A stretch of 11,599 bases of DNA. It comes from Spirochaetales bacterium (lineage in GTDB: Bacteria > Spirochaetota > Spirochaetia > SZUA-6 > DRHE01). A program made the translations under genes and the position numbers. This document shows, one piece after another, positions 1 through 5,908 of this stretch. The stretch is taken from positions 1 to 11,599 of the forward strand of contig JAFGQJ010000163.1 in NCBI GenBank assembly GCA_016935715.1, written 5' to 3'. The first letter of the stretch is position 1. Each line of letters opens with the position of its first letter. The notes under the pieces were generated by a model, which was not told the DNA's origin, did not search any database, and saw only the letters and a program-made list of their open reading frames with translations.

Positions 1-621
1 ATGATGTTCAACTCCTTCTTCATCGCCTTCATGGTCAGCCTGGGAAAGATCCTCCTCAGCCTGCTGGCCGCCTTCGCCTTCACCCACTTCAACTTCAAGG
101 GCAAGAGTATCCTCTTCTTCGTGGTTCTGGTGACCCTGCTGCTGCCCATCCCGGTGCGCATCGTGGCCCTGTTCGACATCATGAGCAAGCTCAAGTGGAT
201 CGACACCTACTGGGGCTTGATCGTGCCCTTCCTAGCCAGCGCCACGGGGACCTTCCTGTTCGTTCAGCGCTTCCGCCAGGTACCGGTGGAGCTGCTGGAC
301 GCCGCCAAGATGGACGGCTGCGGCCCCCTGCGCTACCTGTTCCAGGTCCTGATTCCCCTGTCGGCCAGCACGATCGGGGCACTCACCGTGATCGAGTTCA
401 TCTACATCTGGAACCAGTATCTTTGGCCCCTGATGGCCACCAACTCCAAACACATGCGGGTGGTGCAGATCGGGGTGAAGATGCTCATCTCCTCCGAGAC
501 GATGAACAACTGGGGCGTGATCATGGCCGGGGTGGTGATGACCATGATCCCGCCGCTGCTCGTCTTCTTCTTCATGCAGGAGAGCTTCATGCGGGGATTC
601 GCCCTTGGCTCGGAGAAATGA
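1..621 (+). CDS. ugpE: UgpE-like ABC transporter permease, 5' partial
   Basis: Inner-membrane permease subunit of a carbohydrate-type ABC importer, most likely for sn-glycerol-3-phosphate or glycerophosphodiesters. The 206 visible residues carry several hydrophobic membrane segments (about 5-28, 37-58, 70-88, 121-137 and 172-193). The cytoplasmic EAA loop that docks on the ATPase lies at about residues 97-120 (ELLDAAKMDG, then a proline at 119). The segments SATGTFLFVQRF, FIYIWNQYLWPL and the ending GSEK resemble E. coli UgpE as I remember it. Family members run to about 275-280 residues, so the first membrane segment and its periplasmic loop are missing. The ATG at base 1 is probably internal and the gene should begin before the window. 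The next gene, a glycerophosphodiester phosphodiesterase, supports the substrate call. No ATPase gene follows, so ugpC must be upstream or elsewhere. Family is secure; exact substrate is inferred. Confidence 0.88.
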   Translation: MMFNSFFIAFMVSLGKILLSLLAAFAFTHFNFKGKSILFFVVLVTLLLPIPVRIVALFDIMSKLKWIDTYWGLIVPFLASATGTFLFVQRFRQVPVELLDAAKMDGCGPLRYLFQVLIPLSASTIGALTVIEFIYIWNQYLWPLMATNSKHMRVVQIGVKMLISSETMNNWGVIMAGVVMTMIPPLLVFFFMQESFMRGFALGSEK

Positions 622-1615
622 TGCGCCGATCCTGCTGACCTGCCTGTGTTCGGTCCTTTGGATTCTCACGATCACCGGATCCCTCTGGGCCGGGCCGGGT
701 CCTGACTGCGACATCCAGGCCCATCGGGGCGGCAGAGCTCTTCGTCCCGAAAACACACTCGCCGCCTTCGCCCATGCCGTCGAGCTGGGCGCAGACACCC
801 TGGAGATGGATCTGGCCGTCACCAGGGACCGGGTGGTCGTGGTCAGCCACGACTACCGGCTCAACCCGCTTCTGACCCGCGGTCCCGATGGTCGGTTCAT
901 TCCGGAGGATGCGCGAATCCTGATCAAGGACCTGGATTTCGAGCAGCTGCAGCTCTACACCGTCGGCGAGATCAGGCGCGGCAGCGACTACTGGTACCGC
1001 TTCCGGGATCAGGTTCCGGTGCCGGGACAAACCATCCCGTCCCTCGACCAGGTCTTCGCCCTGACGGCATCCGAAGAGGCCGAGGCGGTGCGCTTCAACC
1101 TGGAGATCAAGACCTATCCCCCCTTTCCCGATTACACGGTCGACTACGGGGAGTTCGTCGAGCTCGTGCTCGAAGTGATCCGCAGGCATGGGATGGAGTC
1201 CCGGGTGACGATGCAGTCCTTCGACTGGCGAACCCTTCGCGAGGTGAAAAAACAGGCGCCGGGAATCCCGGTGGTCTGCCTCGCGGTAGAGAGTTTCTCC
1301 ATCGACGGGGCCCGGTACAACCTGCTGCCCGGAGGCGCGGGATCTTCACCCTGGCTGGCCGGCCTGGATTCCGATGATTACGCTGGCATAGCCGATCTGG
1401 CGCATGCGTTTGGAGCGGAGGTGCTCAGCCCCTACTACCGGGAGATCGACCGCCGGGACGTGGATGAAGCGCACCGGCTGGGATTGAAGATCATCCCCTG
1501 GACGGTCAATGATCCCGGGATCATGAAGAAGCTGATCGGCTGGGGTGTGGACGGCATCATCACGGACAGCCCGGATCTGCTGATGCAGGTCGTCGAAGAG
1601 CTCGCATCGGACTGA
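605..1615 (+). CDS. glpQ: Exported glycerophosphodiester phosphodiesterase (GlpQ/UgpQ family)
   Basis: Hydrolyses glycerophosphodiesters (deacylated phospholipids) to sn-glycerol-3-phosphate and an alcohol. The 336-residue product has a basic N-terminus, a hydrophobic stretch at about residues 9-27 and a possible signal-peptidase site after SLWA (residue 29), so it is probably periplasmic. The GDPD catalytic set is present: HRG at 40-42, E49-N50, the metal ligands E67 and D69 and a second histidine H82. NLEIK and the C-terminal IPWTVND and GVDGIITDSP motifs of the TIM barrel follow. The start is a TTG inside the permease gene, 17 bp before that gene's end, with GGGGA at 593-597 seven bases upstream. 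No in-frame ATG or GTG precedes the HRG motif, and the ATGs at 618 and 621 are out of frame and close quickly. Overlap with the ugpE-like gene implies one operon. Function is secure; the glpQ symbol rests on the signal peptide. Confidence 0.88.
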   Translation: MARRNDAPILLTCLCSVLWILTITGSLWAGPGPDCDIQAHRGGRALRPENTLAAFAHAVELGADTLEMDLAVTRDRVVVVSHDYRLNPLLTRGPDGRFIPEDARILIKDLDFEQLQLYTVGEIRRGSDYWYRFRDQVPVPGQTIPSLDQVFALTASEEAEAVRFNLEIKTYPPFPDYTVDYGEFVELVLEVIRRHGMESRVTMQSFDWRTLREVKKQAPGIPVVCLAVESFSIDGARYNLLPGGAGSSPWLAGLDSDDYAGIADLAHAFGAEVLSPYYREIDRRDVDEAHRLGLKIIPWTVNDPGIMKKLIGWGVDGIITDSPDLLMQVVEELASD

Positions 1616-1665
1616 TACAACCCGGCAGAGTACCGGGAGACCCGCGAACCGCCTGCCGCTGGACC

Positions 1666-1695
1666 TCGACATGCTGCGAGACTAGAGAGTATAAA
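1666..1695 (+). promoter_or_regulatory. Candidate sigma70 promoter for the hybrid kinase gene
   Basis: TCGACA at 1666-1671 matches five of six -35 consensus bases. TATAAA at 1690-1695 matches five of six -10 bases, with an 18-base spacer. The site lies in a locally AT-richer patch of the gap between the phosphodiesterase and the kinase. It would start transcription near 1702, leaving a leader of about 60 bases. Seen by eye only. Confidence 0.5.
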
Positions 1696-1751
1696 TAGAA
1701 GAAGTCCTTTCCACGCAGCAGGGAGATATGCTGGAACGCAGTGAATTGGGT

Positions 1752-1757
1752 AGGTGG
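1752..1757 (+). promoter_or_regulatory. Ribosome binding site that selects the TTG start of the kinase
   Basis: AGGTGG lies five bases before the TTG at 1763. The in-frame GTG at 1754 sits inside this motif, so that GTG has no usable site of its own. The first in-frame ATG, at 1799, has only AT-rich sequence before it. The TTG is therefore the best-supported start. Confidence 0.5.
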
Positions 1758-1762
1758 CAGCT

Positions 1763-4573
1763 TTGGCTCGAGGGCAGTTGAAAATTTTAAACGAACTAAT
1801 GAGCGAGCTCTTTCACGCGAAGAACCTTCCCGAGGTGCTCCCACTCACTATAGCCCAGGCCGCGGGGGCCGTCGGTGCGCAGGCTGCAGCGCTGATCCTG
1901 ATGCCGGGAGGATTTTCGAAGCAGGCCGGCTCGGAGCGCGTGCAACGGCCGTCCGGAAATCCGCCGAAGGCTGACGCGGGCCGCACCCGCTTCCGCCGCG
2001 AGCCGCATCTCAATGGCGTGAGCAGCGTAATAACCTACGGACTGCCTGACGAAGCCCTTCACGGCAAGGCCCTAGCAACCGAGCTCCTGGTCAGCCTGGG
2101 TCTGCAGGAGGAGAACCCGGTAGCCATCGGGGATTACAGCCATTACGTGTTCGCTCACACCTCCCTCGTGGAGCTGGGAGCGACCGCGGTGCTGGCTTCG
2201 CCTCTGATCATTGCCGGAGAGCTTTCGGGGCTGCTCCTGCTTCTGAGAATTTCAGAAGACCGGCCGTTCAGCAGTGGGGACGCCCGCTTCATCCAGATCC
2301 TCTCCACAGCCCTCTCCGCACGCATGGAGAACCTTCGTCTCCGGCAGCTTGACCGGGATGTTCGCGATGAGGTGGAAGCGGTCCAGCGCACAAGCTCCAC
2401 CCTGACCGCCTCTCTGGAATTGCCGACGGTTTTGGATTCTATCCTGGCCAGCGCGCACGAGCTGGTCCCCGCCGATCTGGCTCACATCTTTCTCTACGAC
2501 GGGAAACAGCTGTCCTTCGGCGCCGCCTCCGGACAGGACGGGCGTTGGGACGAACCGTTCGCTGAGCCCAGGCGGGAAGGACTGACGTACCGGGTGGCTG
2601 AAACAGGGAAGCCCATAGTGGTGGAGGACATCCGGACTCATCCCCTCTACAGAGACTCTCCGAAGAAGTGGCGGGGAAGCATCGTGGGGCTTCCCCTGGA
2701 GGTCAAGCAGCGGATCGTGGGGGTCATGAACATCTCCAGGTTCGAGAGCCAGCCCTTCAATGATGAGGAGCTGCGGATCCTGGAGATGCTGGCCGACCAG
2801 GCGGCCATAGCCATAGAGAACGCCCGCCTGTACCAAGCCGAACGCACCCAGCGCCGGCATATCGAAGCCATGCAGTCCGCCGTGGCCTCCCTGAGCCAGA
2901 GTCTGGATCTGCGCGAGGTTCTGGATCGTCTGCTCACCGAGCTGCGCAAGGTCATTCCCTACGACAGCGCTTCGGTGATGCTCGTGGAGGGCAGCAGCCT
3001 GCGCGTGGTGGCCGGACGGGACCTGCCCGGTGATGCCGCGATCGGCAAGGAGTATCCGCTCACCGAGATCGAACGGGAGATCGAGCAATCCGGCAGACCC
3101 TTCATCCTGGTGGACGCCGCAGCGGATGCACGCTTCCACGGCTGGGGAAACACCGCCTACGTACGGGGTTGGATGAGCGTGCCTCTGCTCGGGCGGGCGG
3201 GGCTCATCGGCTGCCTGACCATCGACAGCCGCAAGCTCGGCGCATACAGCGACGAGGAGGCGGATCTGGCCATGAGCTTCGCCCATCAGGCTGCGATTGC
3301 GGTGGAAAACGCCCAGCTCCACCAGAACGTCAAGGACCAGCTGGGAGCGCTCCAGGCCTCGCAGGTGAAGCTCGTTCAGAGTGAAAAGATGGCGGCGATC
3401 GGGAAGCTCGTTGCAGGAGTTGCCCACGAGCTGAACAATCCCCTGACCGCGATCATCGGGATTGCCCAGCTGCTGCAGACCGGAAAGGTGGACAGCCGGG
3501 TAAGGCAGGACCTGGAGAAACTGGTGGCAGAGGCGCACCGGGCGGGAAAGATCGTGCGCAGCCTGCTCGATTTTTCGAGGCAGAAGCGGCCGGAGAGAGG
3601 CCCCGTTCTCGTGGACGACGTACTGGACAGCACGCTGAAGATCCTGGGCTACGAGCTCCAGTCCCGAAACGTCGAGTGCCGGGTCGAGCTCGCCGGGAAT
3701 CTTCCGGCGACCATGGCCGACGCAAATCAGCTCCAGCAGGTGTTCGTGAACCTGATCTGTAACGCCTATGAAGCGATGTTCGAAGCGAATGGAGGAGGGT
3801 TGCTGACCGTGACCTCGGAGCTGGTGGGGATCGATCAGACCAGCCGCGGCAGCCGGGTCGACGGCGATGCGTCGACCGGAGCGGGTGCTGCGGGCGCCGG
3901 GATGCGGGGAAGGCGGCCGGTGGACCGCCTGATACGCGTTTGTATCGGGGACGACGGACCGGGCATCCCGGAGGAGGTTCAGCCGCGGGTTTTTGATCCC
4001 TTTTTCACCACCAAGTCCCCCGGCAAGGGAACGGGCCTGGGCCTGTCGGTTTGCCACGGGATCATCGGCGAACACGGGGGGCAGATCTGGCTGGAGAGCA
4101 GGCCGGGGGAGGGTACACGCTTCTACGTGCAGATTCCACTGGTTTCTGTCGGGGAACATGCCGTCGTAGATGCCGACACGCCCGGTGATCAGAGCGAAGC
4201 ATCCGGGATCGGACGGATACTGGTAGTGGAGGATGAGGAGGTTGTACGGTCGATGGTCGCGCGGGTGTTGGGACAGGCCGGATACCAGGTCGAGACGAGT
4301 GCGGACGGGTGGAGCGCGCTGGAGAAAATCGCGGCGAGGGATTACGACCTCATCATCTGCGACGTTCGCATGCCGGAGTTGAGCGGAATCGATCTGTACA
4401 AGAAGCTGAGCTCCGAACGATCCGAAGCTCCCGAGCGGTTCCTGTTCATCACCGGTGACACGGTCAGCTCCGACACCGTCGGCTTCATAGAGGAGAACCA
4501 CGTCTCCTGCCTGGGCAAGCCATTCGAAATTCAGGATCTGCTGGAGGCGGTTCGCCAGGAACTGCAGCAGTGA
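1763..4573 (+). CDS. Hybrid sensor histidine kinase with GAF-type sensor domains and C-terminal receiver
   Basis: Predicted cytosolic signalling kinase of 936 residues, with no membrane segment or signal peptide. Domains in order: a divergent GAF-like domain (about 5-190) interrupted by a charged low-complexity stretch (about 52-85); a second GAF domain (about 215-355, ending AIAIENARLY); a third (about 380-520, ending AIAVENAQLH); a short coiled linker; HisKA with the H box at GVAHELNNP and phosphoacceptor H555; HATPase with N box (N663, N667), G1 (DDGPG, 730-734), F box (FDPFF) and G2 (GKGTGLG, 754-760). The receiver (about 817-936) has acidic residues E823-D824-E825, phosphoacceptor D867, T897 and K919, so every key residue is present. 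An odd Gly/Ala/Arg-rich insert (about 694-720) separates the N and G1 boxes. No output domain or separate response regulator gene lies nearby. The ligand sensed by the GAF domains cannot be read from sequence. A GTG at 1754 is the alternative start. Confidence 0.9.
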   Translation: MARGQLKILNELMSELFHAKNLPEVLPLTIAQAAGAVGAQAAALILMPGGFSKQAGSERVQRPSGNPPKADAGRTRFRREPHLNGVSSVITYGLPDEALHGKALATELLVSLGLQEENPVAIGDYSHYVFAHTSLVELGATAVLASPLIIAGELSGLLLLLRISEDRPFSSGDARFIQILSTALSARMENLRLRQLDRDVRDEVEAVQRTSSTLTASLELPTVLDSILASAHELVPADLAHIFLYDGKQLSFGAASGQDGRWDEPFAEPRREGLTYRVAETGKPIVVEDIRTHPLYRDSPKKWRGSIVGLPLEVKQRIVGVMNISRFESQPFNDEELRILEMLADQAAIAIENARLYQAERTQRRHIEAMQSAVASLSQSLDLREVLDRLLTELRKVIPYDSASVMLVEGSSLRVVAGRDLPGDAAIGKEYPLTEIEREIEQSGRPFILVDAAADARFHGWGNTAYVRGWMSVPLLGRAGLIGCLTIDSRKLGAYSDEEADLAMSFAHQAAIAVENAQLHQNVKDQLGALQASQVKLVQSEKMAAIGKLVAGVAHELNNPLTAIIGIAQLLQTGKVDSRVRQDLEKLVAEAHRAGKIVRSLLDFSRQKRPERGPVLVDDVLDSTLKILGYELQSRNVECRVELAGNLPATMADANQLQQVFVNLICNAYEAMFEANGGGLLTVTSELVGIDQTSRGSRVDGDASTGAGAAGAGMRGRRPVDRLIRVCIGDDGPGIPEEVQPRVFDPFFTTKSPGKGTGLGLSVCHGIIGEHGGQIWLESRPGEGTRFYVQIPLVSVGEHAVVDADTPGDQSEASGIGRILVVEDEEVVRSMVARVLGQAGYQVETSADGWSALEKIAARDYDLIICDVRMPELSGIDLYKKLSSERSEAPERFLFITGDTVSSDTVGFIEENHVSCLGKPFEIQDLLEAVRQELQQ

Positions 4574-4577
4574 AGAA

Positions 4578-4599
4578 GCTCCTCGCAGCGGCGGGGAGC
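4578..4599 (+). terminator. Hairpin just after the kinase stop codon, possible weak terminator
   Basis: GCTCCTCGC (4578-4586) pairs with GCGGGGAGC (4591-4599) in a nine-pair stem with one T-G wobble and a four-base loop. It begins four bases after the stop codon. No T tract follows, so it could instead be a 3'-end stabiliser or a Rho-dependent stop region. Confidence 0.35.
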
Positions 4600-4643
4600 C
4601 AGCGTTCGGGAGCCGGGGGAACGGGCTGGCCGGATCACGGAAA

Positions 4644-4673
4644 TTGACAAGCCGGGTTTTCAAAAGGTATCGT
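4644..4673 (+). promoter_or_regulatory. Candidate sigma70 promoter of the nucleoside transport operon
   Basis: A perfect -35 TTGACA lies at 4644-4649. TATCGT at 4668-4673, 18 bases further on, matches four of six -10 positions. This would start transcription near 4680, about 53 bases before the lipoprotein start codon. A second possible -10, TATAGT at 4698-4703, matches five of six but lacks a well-spaced -35. The gap 4574-4732 otherwise holds only the hairpin after the kinase and the palindrome listed next. Confidence 0.55.
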
Positions 4674-4686
4674 TGGGCATGCGCAA
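4673..4686 (+). promoter_or_regulatory. Candidate operator palindrome at the predicted transcription start
   Basis: TTGGGCATGCGCAA is a 14-base inverted repeat centred between 4679 and 4680, with one mismatched pair (4676/4683). It begins at the last base of the candidate -10 and covers the predicted +1, where a bound repressor would block RNA polymerase. I do not recognise a specific regulator from it. Confidence 0.35.
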
Positions 4687-4732
4687 TCTGGCGTAAATAT
4701 AGTGCTTCCATGTTTCCTGCAAGGAGGGACGG

Positions 4733-5803
4733 ATGAAAAAAATATTGAACCTGCTCCTGATCGCGCTCATCGCCTTCAGCCTGCTGGGCCTGGCGGCCTG
4801 CAAGAAGAAAGAGGAGGCTGCTGAGCAGGGAGAGGAGAAAGTCCGGGTCGCCCTGTACGTGAACGGCGCCCTGGGGGATAAGTCCTTCTTCGACTCCGCT
4901 CACAGGGGTGTGGAGAAGGCGGCCGAGGAGTTCGGTGTGGTCACCAAGACAATCGAGGGTACCTACGAAGAGGCGAACTGGGAGCCGGATATCGCCCAGC
5001 TCGCCGAAGGGGACTGGGACATCGTCATTGCCGGCACCTGGCAGCTGGTGGATTACCTGCAGGAGATCGCCCCGAAGCATCCGGAAAAGGTCTTCGTCAC
5101 CTACGACACCTCGGCGGATTATTCGAAGGAGGGACTGGACAATGTCTACTCCATCCTCTACGCCCAGAACGAGGGATCGTTCCTGGTCGGTGCACTGGCG
5201 GCCATGATCACCACCTCCGATATGCCCAAGGCCAATCCGGAAAAGGTCATCGGTTTTCTCGGCGGCATGGACATCCCGGTGATCAACGATTTCAAGGTGG
5301 GTTATATCCAGGGTGCGAAGTACGTCGACCCGGAGGTCGAGGTCCTGGTTTCCTACGCCAACTCCTTCAACGATTCAGCCAAGGGCAAGGAGCTGGTCCT
5401 GGCCCAGTACGAGCAGGGGGCGGACATCGCCTTCAACGTGGCCGGAGAGACCGGCATCGGGGTGCTCGATGCGGCCAAGGACAAGGACCGCTATGCCATC
5501 GGCGTGGATTCGGACCAGTACTTCCTGTACAAGGACACCGACCCGGCCAAATCCGCCAACATTGTGACCTCGATGATGAAAAACGTGGATGAGTCCCTGT
5601 ACCGGGCCGTCAAGATGTACATGGAAGGCACCCTTCCGGTGGGCCGGGCCGAGGTTCTGGGCATTGCCGAAGGGGGCATCGGGGTCGCGGACAACGAGAA
5701 CTACCGCAAGCTCGTTCCCCAGGAGTTCCGAGATCGGATCAAGGAGCTCGAGGAGAAAATCCTGAGCGGGGAAATCAAGGTCGATACGGCGTTCGGCCAA
5801 TAG
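4733..5803 (+). CDS. BMP-family substrate-binding lipoprotein (PnrA-like, nucleoside importer)
   Basis: Extracytoplasmic binding protein of an ABC importer, 356 residues. Members of this family such as Treponema PnrA (TmpC) bind purine nucleosides. It has a lipoprotein signal peptide: KK at 2-3, a hydrophobic core, lipobox L20-A21-A22-C23, then a charged KKKEEAAEQ tether. The BMP fold begins with RVALYVNGALGDKSFFDSA (GDKSF at 48-52) and continues with EGSFLVGALAAM, VIGFLGGMDIPVINDF, FNVAGETGIGVLDAA and IGVDSDQYF, all in the places expected for BMP proteins. The start is clear: AAGGAGG at 4721-4727 ends five bases before the ATG. It is the first gene of a unit that continues with ATPase, two permeases and nucleoside hydrolase, which makes a nucleoside the likely ligand. 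A hairpin after the gene may let it be made in excess over the other subunits. Family certain; exact nucleoside unknown. Confidence 0.9.
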   Translation: MKKILNLLLIALIAFSLLGLAACKKKEEAAEQGEEKVRVALYVNGALGDKSFFDSAHRGVEKAAEEFGVVTKTIEGTYEEANWEPDIAQLAEGDWDIVIAGTWQLVDYLQEIAPKHPEKVFVTYDTSADYSKEGLDNVYSILYAQNEGSFLVGALAAMITTSDMPKANPEKVIGFLGGMDIPVINDFKVGYIQGAKYVDPEVEVLVSYANSFNDSAKGKELVLAQYEQGADIAFNVAGETGIGVLDAAKDKDRYAIGVDSDQYFLYKDTDPAKSANIVTSMMKNVDESLYRAVKMYMEGTLPVGRAEVLGIAEGGIGVADNENYRKLVPQEFRDRIKELEEKILSGEIKVDTAFGQ

Positions 5804-5814
5804 CGCGGCGTAAC

Positions 5815-5863
5815 GGGGAATCCCGAACCTCAGATGCGGGATTCCCCATTTTCTTCGCTTTTT
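5815..5863 (+). terminator. Intergenic hairpin with T tracts after the binding-protein gene
   Basis: GGGGAATCCCG (5815-5825) pairs perfectly with CGGGATTCCCC (5837-5847): eleven base pairs around an eleven-base loop. It is followed by TTTT at 5849-5852 and TTTTT at 5859-5863. This is a good Rho-independent terminator, weakened slightly by the split T tract. It sits inside the operon, so it more likely acts as a partial terminator or a 3' stabiliser of the binding-protein message than as a full stop. No new promoter is obvious between it and the ATPase gene. Confidence 0.75.
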
Positions 5864-5908
5864 CTCTCGATCAGCGCCCGCAGGGGTGGAAACAGGGGTT
5901 GTCGGATC

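Noticed and set aside
1621..1637. CCCGG-loop-CCGGG hairpin after the phosphodiesterase as a terminator
   Set aside because: Only five pairs with a seven-base loop and no T tract. A competing CGGG/CCCG pairing at 1634-1644 uses the same bases.
1728..1781. A 17-codon leader ORF (ATG at 1728) before the kinase
   Set aside because: The GGGAG upstream is only two bases from the ATG, too close to act well, and the peptide shows no attenuator-like codon run.
4680..4732. Purine or other nucleoside-sensing riboswitch in the lipoprotein leader
   Set aside because: The predicted leader is about 53 bases, and I see no conserved purine aptamer core or terminator/antiterminator pair.
2252..5080. A 942-codon open frame on the minus strand, opposite the kinase and the start of the lipoprotein gene
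   Set aside because: Its translation is rich in Gly, Arg, Leu, Pro and His with no recognisable domain, and it runs through the promoter region. Long antisense frames are expected opposite GC-rich genes. The plus strand holds complete kinase and BMP motifs.
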